A DNA stretch of 20,361 nucleotides from Haemophilus paraphrohaemolyticus (GTDB taxonomy: Bacteria > Pseudomonadota > Gammaproteobacteria > Enterobacterales > Pasteurellaceae). Position 1 is the stretch's first letter. The number at the start of each line of letters is the position of its first letter. The position numbers were made by a program, and so were the translations under genes. Positions 1 to 7,697 of this stretch are shown piece by piece. Location: positions 54,328 to 74,688 of the forward strand of contig NZ_MUXX01000001.1 of assembly GCF_002015045.1 (NCBI RefSeq), read 5' to 3'. The notes under the pieces were generated by a model, which saw only the letters and a list, made by a program, of their open reading frames with translations, searched no databases and was not told the DNA's origin.

Positions 1-24
1 TCTTTAGCAAAGAGGGGGAGGGGC
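1..24. repeat. Edge of a palindromic, G-rich intergenic repeat (partial)
   Basis: The first 13 bases form a small palindrome (TCTTT-AGC-AAAGA), followed by a purine-rich run of G and A. This resembles one arm of a REP-like intergenic palindrome cut by the window edge, comparable in composition to the CCCTC/GAGGG palindromes at 7570-7592 and 7698-7720. No upstream gene can be assigned. The sprT frame is open back to base 3 without an earlier ATG. The call rests on composition and partial symmetry only. Confidence 0.25.
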
Positions 25-62
25 GATTTGGCAGAATAAAATCCAACCAGATAAATAATTTT

Positions 63-560
63 ATGCCAGACCTAAGAATCCTCAAACTCCAAGCCCTGCG
101 CCAACTAAAACAAAGCCTAGAAAAGGCAAACAAATTCTTTAACAAAGAATTTACAATGCCCGTGATGAATTTTGAACTCCGCGGGCAAAAAGCGGGCGTG
201 GCATATTTACAGCAAAATGAAATTCGCCTAAATCCTGTTTTACTTGTAGAAAACGGCACAGCATTTATCCAACAAGTTGTGCCGCATGAACTTGCTCATT
301 TACTCGTTTATCAACAATTTGGGCATGTGCAACCGCACGGCAAAGAGTGGAAAATGATGATGGAACAAGTGCTTGGCGTGCCTGCAGAAATCTACCATCA
401 ATTCAGCACCGCAAGCGTGGCAAAACAGTTCCCGTATGAATGTGGCTGCCAAACGCATCTACTTTCTGTTCGTCGCCACAATACGATTCAACGTAATCAA
501 CGTAGCTACATCTGCCGCAAATGTAAGCAATCTTTACGCCTGAAAAATCACACAGAATAG
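63..560 (+). CDS. sprT: SprT family zinc metalloprotease-like protein
   Basis: The 165-residue product has the SprT domain layout: an N-terminal helical part, the zinc-binding HELAH motif at residues 75-79 (a canonical HExxH), and a C-terminal zinc ribbon with Cys-x-Cys-x2-His and Cys-x2-Cys groups near residues 127-155. The length matches bacterial SprT. It is probably cytoplasmic. The family is related to eukaryotic Spartan proteases, but the bacterial role is poorly defined. The ATG at 63 is the first in an otherwise open frame and has no good Shine-Dalgarno sequence, so the exact start is slightly uncertain. An Apl-type uptake sequence follows the stop codon. ndh follows 116 bases later on the same strand. 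Confidence 0.9.
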   Translation: MPDLRILKLQALRQLKQSLEKANKFFNKEFTMPVMNFELRGQKAGVAYLQQNEIRLNPVLLVENGTAFIQQVVPHELAHLLVYQQFGHVQPHGKEWKMMMEQVLGVPAEIYHQFSTASVAKQFPYECGCQTHLLSVRRHNTIQRNQRSYICRKCKQSLRLKNHTE

Positions 561-562
561 CT

Positions 563-573
563 ACAAGCGGTCG
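563..573 (+). other. DNA uptake signal sequence, Apl type
   Basis: The sequence ACAAGCGGTCG begins three bases after the sprT stop. ACAAGCGGT is the core of the uptake signal of the Actinobacillus pleuropneumoniae/Mannheimia clade, as opposed to AAGTGCGGT in Haemophilus influenzae. Other perfect 9-base copies on the + strand start at 5062, 8225, 10421, 11346 and 16285. Most of those lie within coding sequences. Confidence 0.8.
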
Positions 574-676
574 TTTTTCGTTAAAAAAACGTTAAAATGG
601 CTAGACATTCCGTTCAAAGTCCTTACAATTCACGCCAGTTTATTTTTTTAATTTCTAAAATATTTCGGAGTATAAA

Positions 677-1957
677 ATGGAAAAAATCATGATTGTCGGC
701 GGTGGTGCCGGAGGTTTAGAACTGGCAACCTATTTAGGTAATAAATTAGGCAAAAAAAAGAAAGCAGAGGTGCTTTTGATCGACCGCAACGCAACCCACC
801 TTTGGAAACCGTTATTACACGAAGTTGCAACAGGTTCTTTAGATGATGGTACAGACGCAGTGAGCTACCGTGCTCATGCGACTAACCACCATTTCCACTT
901 CCAACAAGGCACGCTTACAGGTGTAAATCGTGAGCAAAAAGAGATCCTGCTTGAGCCGTTACTCGATGAAAATGGCGAAGTATTAGTAAAAGAACGCCAT
1001 ATTGCTTACGATAAACTTATCCTTGCAATTGGTAGTAAATCAAACGATTTCGGCACTAAAGGGGTAGCAGAACACTGTATTTTCTTAGACAGCTCTGAGC
1101 AAGCAAAGCACTTCCAAAAACGTATGCTTGAGCTATTCTTACGCTTTTCACATAGCGAAGATAAAGACGTAAAAATTGCTATCGTGGGGGGCGGTGCAAC
1201 AGGTATCGAACTTTCAGCTGAACTTTACAATGCTGTTTCACACTTAAATGAATACGGCTTCGGTAAATTAAACCGCGCAAGCTTAAAAGTAGCACTTGTA
1301 GAAGCAGGTCCTCGCTTAATTCCTGCATTAACTGAAAAAGTGTCTAGTTCAGCCCTTTCAGAGTTACGCAAAGCAGGCGTAGATGTGCATTTGAACACAA
1401 TGATCACAGAGGCAGTAGAAGATGGTTTAATTACTAAAGATGGTGAAAAAATTGAAGCCGATTTAATGGTATGGGCAGCAGGCGTGAAAGCACCAGATTT
1501 CATCAAAGAGTTTGATTTTGAAACTAACCGCTTAAACCAAATCGAAATCACTGATTTAATGCAAACCACGGTAGATAAAGATGTGTTCGTAATTGGCGAC
1601 TGTGCTGCATTGATTCAAAACGGTAAACCAATTCCGCCACGTGCACAAGCTGCACACCAAATGGCAACTCAATGTGGTAAAAACATCGTAGCATTGTTAG
1701 ATGGCAAAGAGATGAAACCGTTTAAATTCAATGACAAAGGCTCATTGCTTTCATTCTCACATTTCGGCACGGTGGGTAACTTGATGGGTAACTTAATGAA
1801 AGGCGATATGTTTATTGAAGGTAAAATTGCACGACTTGCATACCTTTCACTTTACCGTATGCACCAAGTTGCATTACACGGCTGGTTTAAAACAGGCTTG
1901 ATTTTATTAGTAGGACAAATCAACCGCTTCTTGCGCCCTTCAATGAAATTACACTAA
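677..1957 (+). CDS. ndh: Type II NADH dehydrogenase (NDH-2)
   Basis: This is a non-proton-pumping NADH:quinone oxidoreductase of the aerobic respiratory chain, bound to the inner face of the cytoplasmic membrane. The 426-residue protein has two Rossmann dinucleotide sites: the FAD site GGGAGG at residues 8-13, and the NADH site around residues 168-180 ([11 protein letters not shown]). A second FAD contact, [10 protein letters not shown], lies near residue 305. The C-terminus is rich in hydrophobic and basic residues ([19 protein letters not shown]), as expected for the amphipathic membrane anchor of NDH-2. Length and motifs fit bacterial Ndh throughout. The ATG is preceded by CGGAG at good spacing. 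The gene ends 24 bases before a hairpin terminator shared with tyrS. Confidence 0.96.
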   Translation: MEKIMIVGGGAGGLELATYLGNKLGKKKKAEVLLIDRNATHLWKPLLHEVATGSLDDGTDAVSYRAHATNHHFHFQQGTLTGVNREQKEILLEPLLDENGEVLVKERHIAYDKLILAIGSKSNDFGTKGVAEHCIFLDSSEQAKHFQKRMLELFLRFSHSEDKDVKIAIVGGGATGIELSAELYNAVSHLNEYGFGKLNRASLKVALVEAGPRLIPALTEKVSSSALSELRKAGVDVHLNTMITEAVEDGLITKDGEKIEADLMVWAAGVKAPDFIKEFDFETNRLNQIEITDLMQTTVDKDVFVIGDCAALIQNGKPIPPRAQAAHQMATQCGKNIVALLDGKEMKPFKFNDKGSLLSFSHFGTVGNLMGNLMKGDMFIEGKIARLAYLSLYRMHQVALHGWFKTGLILLVGQINRFLRPSMKLH

Positions 1958-1981
1958 TGTCATAATAAATTATATAAAATA

Positions 1982-2006
1982 GGCGAGATTAACTCTCGCC
2001 TTTTTT
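1982..2006. terminator. Terminator between convergent ndh and tyrS
   Basis: The arms GGCGAGA (1982-1988) and TCTCGCC (1994-2000) pair around a 5-base loop. Six T residues follow on the + strand (2001-2006), the classic rho-independent form for ndh. On the - strand the hairpin is followed by TATTTTATATAA, so it may also end tyrS transcripts. Confidence 0.85.
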
Positions 2007-2011
2007 CTTTC

Positions 2012-3202
2012 TTATTTCACCGTCACACGGGCAAATTTACGTTTACCCACCTGGTAAACAAAAGTGCCTTTTTGTGCGTTTTGGCGAACATCATCCACTT
2101 TCTCGCCATCAATTTTTACGCCACCTTGTTGAGCAGAGCGGATGGCTTCAGAGGTTGATGGTACTAAGCCCGCTTCTTTTAATAAGGTTGCTAAACCAAT
2201 TTCGCCTTCAAAGGTAAATTCAGGCATTTCATCTGGCATCGCTCCTTTTTGGAAGCGGTTAATAAATTCCTGTTCTGCAGCGTTTGCCGCATCTTCGTTG
2301 TGGAAACGTGCAATGATTTCTTTCGCAAGTAAAATCTTCACATCACGCGGGTTTTTGCCTGCTTCGACTTCGGCTTTTAACTGCGCAATTTCTGTAAGCG
2401 GTCGGAAAGAGAGTAAATTATACCAATCCCACATTAATTCGTCAGAAATTGACATGATTTTGCCAAACATCTCGCTTGGAGCTTCGGTTACGCCGATATA
2501 GTTGCCAAGTGATTTCGACATTTTTTTCTCGCCGTCTAAACCCACTAAAAGCGGTAAAGTCATTGCCACCTGTGGTTTTTGCCCTGCAGATTTCTGTAAT
2601 TCACGACCGATCAACAAGTTGAAAGTTTGGTCTGTACCGCCGAGTTCCACATCGGCTTCTAATGCTACCGAGTCGTGACCTTGCAATAATGGGTAAATGA
2701 ACTCGTGGATCGCGATAGATTGTTGGTTTGCAAAGCGTTTTTTGAAGTCATCACGCTCAAGCATACGAGCCACTGTGTAGTTTGACGCTAAACGAATCAT
2801 ACCCACCGTTCCGAGTTCACCCAACCATTCTGAGTTAAATACGATACGCGTTTTTTGCGGATCTAAAATTTTGAAAATCTGCTCTTTATAGGTTTCTGCG
2901 TTGCGTAATACATCTTCACGAGAAAGTGGTGGACGAGTGGCATTTTTGCCTGATGGATCGCCCACCGTTGCGGTAAAGTCACCAATTAAGAAAATCACTT
3001 CGTGTCCAAAATTTTGGAATTGACGTAGTTTATTTAACACCACCGTGTGACCTAAATGAATATCGGGTGCTGTTGGGTCTGCACCTAGTTTTACACGTAA
3101 TGGACGGTTTTCTTTAAGTTTTTCGATTAAATCGGCTTCGGAGTAAATATCTTCTACACCACGCTTAAGCTCGGCAAGAATCGTTTCGATTGATTGGCTC
3201 AT
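2012..3202 (-). CDS. tyrS: Tyrosyl-tRNA synthetase
   Basis: This cytoplasmic enzyme charges tRNA-Tyr with tyrosine. The 396-residue product has the class I signatures HLGH at residues 49-52 and KMSKS at 227-231, separated by the Rossmann catalytic fold. A C-terminal S4-like RNA-binding domain covers roughly residues 330-396 ([20 protein letters not shown]). The short insertion pattern and length resemble the TyrZ-like bacterial subtype more than E. coli TyrS. The ATG is preceded by AAGGAA at good spacing and by a TATAAT -10 element at 3236-3241. A separate transcription unit ending at 3262 lies immediately upstream on the same strand. Confidence 0.97.
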   Translation of the reverse strand: MSQSIETILAELKRGVEDIYSEADLIEKLKENRPLRVKLGADPTAPDIHLGHTVVLNKLRQFQNFGHEVIFLIGDFTATVGDPSGKNATRPPLSREDVLRNAETYKEQIFKILDPQKTRIVFNSEWLGELGTVGMIRLASNYTVARMLERDDFKKRFANQQSIAIHEFIYPLLQGHDSVALEADVELGGTDQTFNLLIGRELQKSAGQKPQVAMTLPLLVGLDGEKKMSKSLGNYIGVTEAPSEMFGKIMSISDELMWDWYNLLSFRPLTEIAQLKAEVEAGKNPRDVKILLAKEIIARFHNEDAANAAEQEFINRFQKGAMPDEMPEFTFEGEIGLATLLKEAGLVPSTSEAIRSAQQGGVKIDGEKVDDVRQNAQKGTFVYQVGKRKFARVTVK

Positions 3203-3235
3203 AATGTTCCTTAAAATAGGCTGAAAAATGGTTCT

Positions 3236-3241
3236 ATTATA
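3236..3241 (-). promoter_or_regulatory. tyrS -10 promoter element
   Basis: Reading the - strand, a perfect TATAAT lies 34 bases upstream of the tyrS ATG. No convincing -35 hexamer sits at 16-18 bases, because that position is occupied by the T-rich tail of the preceding terminator. This supports a tyrS start independent of the upstream small transcript. Confidence 0.5.
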
Positions 3242-3261
3242 ACGGCTTTGAAAAAAAAATG

Positions 3262-3296
3262 AAAAAAAACGCCGTATTTTGTGGGGGAATACGGCG
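3262..3296 (-). terminator. Rho-independent terminator of the candidate sRNA
   Basis: A 9-bp perfect stem (arms 3270-3278 and 3288-3296, CGCCGTATT/AATACGGCG) with a 9-base loop is followed on the - strand by eight T residues (3262-3269). It lies upstream of tyrS and points toward it, so it must end an upstream transcript rather than tyrS itself. Confidence 0.85.
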
Positions 3297-3335
3297 CAAA
3301 GAGTTGGAGTGATTACCTATTATTATTTAGAATTT
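3262..3335 (-). ncRNA. Candidate Fur-controlled small RNA
   Basis: On the - strand, a near-consensus promoter (3342-3370) is followed by about 74 bases ending in a strong rho-independent terminator. The predicted start is an A near 3335. The transcript would have an AU-rich 5' part, a single-stranded pyrimidine-rich stretch (AATCACTCCAACTC, about 3304-3317), and a terminator hairpin with a C-rich loop (CCCCCAC). No start codon with a usable reading frame is present. A Fur-box-like sequence overlaps the promoter, so the RNA should be made under iron limitation. That is the behaviour of RyhB in enterobacteria and HrrF in Haemophilus. I cannot show homology to either from memory. Promoter, operator and terminator are seen directly; the sRNA role is inference. 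Confidence 0.65.
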
Positions 3336-3341
3336 TTATAA

Positions 3342-3370
3342 ATAATAATGATTATCACCAAAGAGGTCAA
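3342..3370 (-). promoter_or_regulatory. Sigma-70 promoter of the candidate sRNA
   Basis: On the - strand, TTGACC (3365-3370) and TATTAT (3342-3347) are separated by exactly 17 bases, close to the ideal sigma-70 layout. The Fur-like operator at 3343-3357 covers the -10 and the downstream half of the spacer, a position suited to repression. Confidence 0.7.
3343..3357 (-). promoter_or_regulatory. Fur-box-like operator
   Basis: On the - strand, TGATAATCATTATTA matches the 7-1-7 Fur consensus TGATAATnATTATCA at 13 of 14 defined positions. It overlaps the -10 region of the small-RNA promoter, so Fe-Fur binding would block RNA polymerase. Confidence 0.7.
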
Positions 3371-3382
3371 GTGATTTCTAAA

Positions 3383-3397
3383 TAAAAATAATTCTCA
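3383..3397 (-). promoter_or_regulatory. Second Fur-box-like site
   Basis: On the - strand, TGAGAATTATTTTTA matches 11 of 14 defined positions of the Fur 7-1-7 consensus. It lies 25 bases upstream of the first box, just above the -35 element. Paired Fur sites are common at iron-regulated promoters. Alone this site would be weak evidence because the region is AT-rich. Confidence 0.45.
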
Positions 3398-3560
3398 ATT
3401 GATTGATAGGGTAAAAAACGAACAAACTTTTACTTTCGAAGGCAGTTCACATTGCAAAATGAAAAAAAAAATCCAACATACTTCTCATTTTTGAAAATTG
3501 GTTGCTGATCTTCGTTGCATAAATCAGTAAAGTATCGCCATCAATTTAGGGAATTATAAA

Positions 3561-4400
3561 ATGAATACTTTTTATCCACTTGAGCCAAAGACATCGGTTA
3601 TAAAATTACTCCAAATAACCGACCCACATCTTTTCTCAGATACGACAAAAGATCTACTCGGCGTGAATACTTACGCAAGTTTTCAAGCTGTATTAGATGA
3701 AATCCAAGCGGAAATGCAAACACAATCGGGTAATTTTGATGCAATTTTAGCAACGGGCGATTTAATCCAAGATCATGAATTTGAAGGCTATTTGCATTTT
3801 GCCGAGATGATTCAACCGCTTGCAAAGCCCCTATTTTGGTTGGAAGGCAATCACGACCAACAACCACAAATGAGCTTGCAGTTGGGCAAATTCGATTATA
3901 TTCGCCCTGAAAAACAGATTTTTGCGGGCGAGCATTGGCAGATTTTGATGCTCAATAGTCAAGTGACTTCTGCTCCAAATGGTTTTTTATCTAAAGGGCA
4001 ATTGGCGTGGCTTAATCAAAAGTTGAGCGAAAATCCTGAACGCTTTACGCTGGTGGTTTTACATCACAATATTTTATTTACCAATTCAGCGTGGCTGGAT
4101 CAACACAGTCTTAAAAATCGCGATGCATTGGCAGAAATTTTGGCACTTTACCCAAACGTAAAAGCGATTTTACACGGGCATATTCATCAAGAAGTAGATG
4201 CAATTTGGAACGGTATCCGCATTCTTTCCACGCCTTCCACTTGTATTCAATTTAAGCCAAATTGCGATGATTTTACCCTAGATAACCTTCCACAAGGCTG
4301 GCGAGAGCTTTCCTTGTTTGAGGATGGACGCATTGAAACGGAAGTCAAGCGGTTAAAAACGCAAGCATTTTTGCCAAATTTTGATTCGCAAGGTTATTAA
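3561..4400 (+). CDS. cpdA: 3',5'-cyclic AMP phosphodiesterase CpdA
   Basis: This is a class III cAMP phosphodiesterase that hydrolyses cAMP to AMP in the cytoplasm, lowering CRP activity. In Pasteurellaceae, CRP also controls competence and sugar use. The 279-residue product shows the calcineurin-type metallophosphoesterase motifs in order: D-x-H at 21-23 (TDPHLF), GDLIQDH at 66-72, GNHD at 96-99, then VVLHHN and HGHIH further on. Length matches the family. AGGGAA precedes the ATG. The last codons and the TAA stop lie in the arms of an inverted repeat (4347-4406). The gene converges on nudF with only 14 bases between the stop codons. Confidence 0.93.
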   Translation: MNTFYPLEPKTSVIKLLQITDPHLFSDTTKDLLGVNTYASFQAVLDEIQAEMQTQSGNFDAILATGDLIQDHEFEGYLHFAEMIQPLAKPLFWLEGNHDQQPQMSLQLGKFDYIRPEKQIFAGEHWQILMLNSQVTSAPNGFLSKGQLAWLNQKLSENPERFTLVVLHHNILFTNSAWLDQHSLKNRDALAEILALYPNVKAILHGHIHQEVDAIWNGIRILSTPSTCIQFKPNCDDFTLDNLPQGWRELSLFEDGRIETEVKRLKTQAFLPNFDSQGY

Positions 4401-4406
4401 CCGCTT
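4347..4406. terminator. Long-loop inverted repeat of uptake-sequence cores at the cpdA end
   Basis: AAGCGGTTAA at 4347-4356 and its exact reverse complement at 4397-4406 are separated by 40 bases. The second arm contains the cpdA stop codon and is followed by TAGGATTTTTATT. Inverted uptake-sequence pairs commonly serve as terminators in this family. Here the left arm is inside the coding region and the loop is long, so efficiency is uncertain. Confidence 0.45.
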
Positions 4407-4414
4407 TAGGATTT

Positions 4415-5035
4415 TTATTGATATCTCTTATAATTCAGTTCTAACCACTGCAAGCCAATAACTGCAATCACGTTATCGATTTTTCCCTCAACAATCCATT
4501 GGTAGGCTTGGGTTCTAGGAACTACGTGTACTAAAATATCTTCGTTTTCTTCTTCCAAACCGTGGATTGAACCGTTGCCGACTTGGGTACTGTCGATTAA
4601 ACCAAGGAAAAGATGCAAACGTTCGAATTGTCCACCTGGGCTGTCCCAAACGCTTAAGGCGTGTTCGACCTCTTTGACTTCAATCCCCGCTTCTTCAAAG
4701 GCTTCTCGTTTGGCAACTTCGGCTGGATTCTCTTCGCCTTTATCCACCATTCCTGCCACTAATTCAAGCAACCACGGGGTTTGGTCTAAATGTTTTTGAT
4801 ATGCACCAATGCGAACTTGCTCAACCAACACCACATTATCCAATTTTGGATCGTAAGCAATCAGTGCTGCGGCTTCGCCTTTAACAAGTAATTCACGTAC
4901 CACTTCGCCGCTGAATTTGCCTGAAAAAAGTTTATGGCGGAAATGGATTCTCTTCAACTCAAAATGTCCTTTATAGACAGTCTCTTCCTTAATAATTTCG
5001 AGGTCTTTTTGACCAAATTGTAAGATATTACTCAT
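4415..5035 (-). CDS. nudF: ADP-ribose pyrophosphatase (Nudix hydrolase NudF)
   Basis: NudF cleaves ADP-ribose to AMP and ribose 5-phosphate in the cytoplasm. The Nudix box is clear: G-x5-E, then RE-x2-EE-x-G in the segment GMVDKGEENPAEVAKREAFE. Compared with the usual 23-residue box there is one extra residue between the first Glu and the RE pair. Downstream residues (SPGGQFERLHLFLG) match the ADP-ribose-specific subfamily. I chose the ATG at 5035 (206 residues, MSNILQFGQ) over the longer frame to 5101, because AAGGAA lies just upstream and it overlaps the preceding gene by only 8 bases. It is the last gene of the EamA-PPTase-nudF operon. Confidence 0.9.
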   Translation of the reverse strand: MSNILQFGQKDLEIIKEETVYKGHFELKRIHFRHKLFSGKFSGEVVRELLVKGEAAALIAYDPKLDNVVLVEQVRIGAYQKHLDQTPWLLELVAGMVDKGEENPAEVAKREAFEEAGIEVKEVEHALSVWDSPGGQFERLHLFLGLIDSTQVGNGSIHGLEEENEDILVHVVPRTQAYQWIVEGKIDNVIAVIGLQWLELNYKRYQ

Positions 5036-5759
5036 ACGATATTCCTTCATTGACTGAATAAACAAGCGGTTGAAATGTGCAGTTTTTTTGTAAACCGCCA
5101 TTTTTCCATTCCCATAAATCTAGCTGGTATTTGTTGCAAAATCCAAAGAAATAGGCAAGAAAAAACGGGAATTGATGATAAAAATGCAAAACACCTTGCG
5201 GGCAATGCTGGCTTTTAATCGTTTTCTCATTAGGGCGGTGGATCACTTCCGATAGCTTAATAATCCCCACGCCTTGCGATTTTAGTACTGCTTCTCGCAA
5301 ACACCAGCTTAAATAAAAGCGTTCGGCTAAATTCGTCAAAATCTGCGGTTTTTCAAGCAACTGTTCTGCTTCAACAGCATCGGCATAGTGGCGGATAAGC
5401 GGTTCAAAACGGCGAGTTTTTTGCGGATGTTCTAAATCAATACCAACTACTGGGCTTCGCTCTCCATTTGTCGCTTTCGCAAAAATAATGGCGACATAAT
5501 CGCCCGAATGTGTGATGTTAAAATCAATTTCTTGCTGTGCGAAATAAGGGCGACCATTTTTTGCTCTCTGAATTTGCTCGGCTAAATTCGGATTAAAACC
5601 GTGCTTTTTGAGCAATGTTTTCAGCAGGAATTTTGCCATTCGTCGGCTTTTCCAACGCTTTAGCTGGCGTTCGGTTAAATGTTCAGGTGGTGAAAATGGC
5701 TCGGTAATAGATTCATCATTGTGAGCGAATACTACATCAATATTGCAAATCTTGCCCAT
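5028..5759 (-). CDS. 4'-phosphopantetheinyl transferase (Sfp/AcpT type)
   Basis: This family transfers the phosphopantetheine arm of CoA to a serine of an acyl or peptidyl carrier protein. The 243-residue product has the two Sfp-type signatures: the Mg-binding VGIDLE segment in the middle, and FYLSWCLREAVLKSQG further on, where the usual KEA is REA. The ITHSGDYVAI motif lies in between. Length fits a two-lobed Sfp-type enzyme rather than the short trimeric AcpS. The ATG at 5759 (MGKICNID) avoids the overlap with the upstream gene that an upstream start at 5780 would require; neither has a strong ribosome-binding site. No polyketide or peptide synthase is nearby, so fatty-acid ACP is the likely substrate (inference). 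Confidence 0.85.
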   Translation of the reverse strand: MGKICNIDVVFAHNDESITEPFSPPEHLTERQLKRWKSRRMAKFLLKTLLKKHGFNPNLAEQIQRAKNGRPYFAQQEIDFNITHSGDYVAIIFAKATNGERSPVVGIDLEHPQKTRRFEPLIRHYADAVEAEQLLEKPQILTNLAERFYLSWCLREAVLKSQGVGIIKLSEVIHRPNEKTIKSQHCPQGVLHFYHQFPFFLAYFFGFCNKYQLDLWEWKNGGLQKNCTFQPLVYSVNEGISYE

Positions 5760-5763
5760 AATT

Positions 5764-6192
5764 CTACCGCTTGAAAGCAAGTGTTAAAACGCCTGCAACT
5801 ACTAAGCCGATGCCTAGCCACTCTTGTTGGCTTGGGCGTTCGCCTAAAAACAGAAAAGCAAAAACAGCAACCAGTGCAAGGCTCAATTTATCGATCGGGG
5901 CAACTTGTGAGGCGTTGCCCATTTGCAAGGCTTTAAAATAAGCCAACCACGATGCTCCCGTTGCTAAGCCTGAGAGGATTAAAAATAGCCAGTTTTTACC
6001 GTTGAGCGAGCTAAGTGGCTGCCATTTGTTGGTGTAGGTTAAAAAAAGAATAAGAGCAAGAATGATAACGATGGTGCGAATAAAAGTTGCAAAATCGGAA
6101 TTGATGCCTTGCAAACCTATTTTGGCAAAAATTGCGGTGAGTGAGGCAAAAACTGCCGAGGCGAGTGCCCAATAAAGCCAGTGATTTGACAT
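5764..6192 (-). CDS. EamA-family half-size membrane transporter
   Basis: The 142-residue hydrophobic protein has about five membrane segments (around residues 8-26, 36-54, 68-86, 98-116 and 122-140). It shows a single EamA/DMT repeat, including the typical APIDKLSLALVAVFAFLFLGE segment. Full-length EamA transporters carry two such repeats, so this one would work as a dimer, like small multidrug-resistance-type proteins. The substrate is unknown. The stop codon TAG lies within an AAGCGGTAG uptake-core fragment, four bases before the start of the phosphopantetheinyl transferase gene, which implies co-transcription and probably translational coupling. Upstream Shine-Dalgarno is poor. Confidence 0.8.
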   Translation of the reverse strand: MSNHWLYWALASAVFASLTAIFAKIGLQGINSDFATFIRTIVIILALILFLTYTNKWQPLSSLNGKNWLFLILSGLATGASWLAYFKALQMGNASQVAPIDKLSLALVAVFAFLFLGERPSQQEWLGIGLVVAGVLTLAFKR

Positions 6193-6231
6193 AAATAAAT
6201 TTCTTTTAATTTAATATTTTCGATAGACGAT

Positions 6232-6256
6232 ATTTTATCAAAATTATGGATAAAAT
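6232..6256. promoter_or_regulatory. Palindrome in the divergent EamA/nhaA promoter region
   Basis: An 8-base inverted repeat, ATTTTATC (6232-6239) and GATAAAAT (6249-6256), has a 9-base spacer. It lies in the AT-rich 186-base gap between the divergent transporter genes. A third GATAAAA occurs about 20 bases on. It could be a regulator site, but AT-rich DNA gives such palindromes often. Confidence 0.25.
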
Positions 6257-6378
6257 AACTTTTCTTTTATGATAAAAAAATGTTATAAGATAATGAAATA
6301 AGCGTGCAAGCGGTCAATTTTACCGTTTGTGTTGCAGTTTTGTTTTCCGATGTTTTTTGCCAATATAAGGAGTGAATG

Positions 6379-7563
6379 ATGATTAGGCAAATTAAGAATT
6401 TCCTTAAACTTGAATCTTCAGGCGGTATTCTGCTTTTTACTGCGGCTATTTTAGCGATTATTTGTGCCAACACGAGCGTACAATCTGTCTATTTTGATTT
6501 TTTGCAAACCCAAGTGGTGTTGAAGGTTGGGGCTTTTGCGATTGATAAACCACTTTTAATGTGGATTAATGATGGCTTTATGGCGGTCTTTTTTGTACTT
6601 GTAGGGCTTGAAGTCAAACGAGAAATGTTTGAAGGCTCGCTTTCAAGCGTGCGTAAAGCTTCTCTTCCTGCTTTTGCTGCATTTGGTGGAATGATTGTGC
6701 CTGCGTTGATTTACTATTTTATCAATCATCATGATCCTGAACTTATTCGTGGTTGGGCTATCCCAATGGCGACGGATATTGCTTTTGCATTAGGTATTGT
6801 CGCATTACTCAGTAAACAAGTACCATTACCACTAAAAATGTTCTTGCTTGCGTTAGCCATTATTGATGATATTGGTGCTATTGTGGTAATTGCTATTTTC
6901 TTCTCACACGAAATGAGTATGCCTGCGTTAATTGTGGCGAGTCTTGCGATTATTACGTTATTCACGATGAACCGGTATAAAGTAGTGAGTATGATTCACT
7001 ACTTAATCGTCGGCTCAATTTTATGGGCATCTGTGCTGAAATCAGGCGTACATGCGACATTAGCTGGTGTGATCATTGGTTTTGCAATCCCTCTACGAGG
7101 TAAAAATGGTGAAACACCTCTTTACCACTTAGAACATATTTTAGCCCCTTGGTGTTCATTTGTGATTCTACCGCTCTTCGCATTTGCCAATGCAGGCGTT
7201 TCATTTGATGGTATGAGCTTAGAAAAATTGACTTCGCCTGTGCCATTAGGTATCGCATTTGGTTTGTTCATTGGTAAACCAGTTGGTGTATTCTTATTCA
7301 GCTATGTTGCAGTGTTGCTTCGCCTTGCAGGTTTACCACAAGGGGTCAATTTCAAACAGATTTTTGCGATTGCGGTGCTTTGCGGTATTGGCTTCACGAT
7401 GTCTGTTTTTATCGCAGGTTTAGCTTTCGGTGCGAATAATAATGATGGCAGCAATATGCTCCCATTAGCTCAATTAGGTATCTTAATTGGAACGAATTTA
7501 TCAGCAGTTGTGGGCTATATTCTATTGAAAGCTACTACAAATAAGAATAAAGTAACGGCTTAA
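6379..7563 (+). CDS. nhaA: Na+/H+ antiporter NhaA
   Basis: NhaA exports Na+ (or Li+) in exchange for about two H+ across the inner membrane, giving salt and alkaline-pH tolerance. The protein (394 residues from this start) has about 12 membrane segments and the diagnostic residues: the [12 protein letters not shown] stretch with the ion-binding Asp pair at about residues 163-164, and the preceding [10 protein letters not shown] with another essential Asp. Length is close to E. coli NhaA (388). Two ATGs are in tandem (6376, 6379). AAGGAG at 6367-6372 is only 3 bases from the first but 6 from the second, so I prefer the second. A strong uptake-sequence terminator follows. Confidence 0.95.
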   Translation: MIRQIKNFLKLESSGGILLFTAAILAIICANTSVQSVYFDFLQTQVVLKVGAFAIDKPLLMWINDGFMAVFFVLVGLEVKREMFEGSLSSVRKASLPAFAAFGGMIVPALIYYFINHHDPELIRGWAIPMATDIAFALGIVALLSKQVPLPLKMFLLALAIIDDIGAIVVIAIFFSHEMSMPALIVASLAIITLFTMNRYKVVSMIHYLIVGSILWASVLKSGVHATLAGVIIGFAIPLRGKNGETPLYHLEHILAPWCSFVILPLFAFANAGVSFDGMSLEKLTSPVPLGIAFGLFIGKPVGVFLFSYVAVLLRLAGLPQGVNFKQIFAIAVLCGIGFTMSVFIAGLAFGANNNDGSNMLPLAQLGILIGTNLSAVVGYILLKATTNKNKVTA

Positions 7564-7632
7564 TGATTGCCCTCGCTCCTTGTGGGAGAGGGATAATTTC
7601 GATGTGTTCAGCATTGAAATTTGGGAGAGCGT

Positions 7633-7658
7633 AAGCGGTCATTTTTGACCGCTTTTTT
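7633..7658 (+). terminator. nhaA terminator made from an inverted uptake-sequence pair
   Basis: AAGCGGTCA (7633-7641) and TGACCGCTT (7646-7654) form a perfect 9-bp stem with a TTTT loop and a T-run through 7658. Inverted uptake-sequence cores doubling as rho-independent terminators are well known in Pasteurellaceae. Confidence 0.9.
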
Positions 7659-7697
7659 GCTCCTCTTTGACAAAATTGCTCAATGCAATTTTCCCTG

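Noticed and set aside
1..39. C-terminus of an upstream gene ending with TAA at 37
   Set aside because: Only 12 codons are visible, with a low-complexity G-rich composition that looks like intergenic repeat rather than protein.
1225..1569. 114-residue frame opposite ndh
   Set aside because: It lies entirely inside ndh, whose motifs are conserved. It has no ribosome site and no recognisable domain.
3203..3560. T-box or tyrosine leader-peptide attenuator for tyrS
   Set aside because: No T-box or run of Tyr codons is visible, and tyrS has its own -10 downstream of the terminator. The terminator is better explained as the end of a separate small RNA.
5036..5101. Longer NudF with 22 extra N-terminal residues
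   Set aside because: It would overlap the phosphopantetheinyl transferase gene by 74 bases, while AAGGAA precedes the internal ATG at 5035.
6267..6473. 68-residue - strand frame over the nhaA start
   Set aside because: It overlaps the nhaA ribosome site and coding start and has no features of its own.
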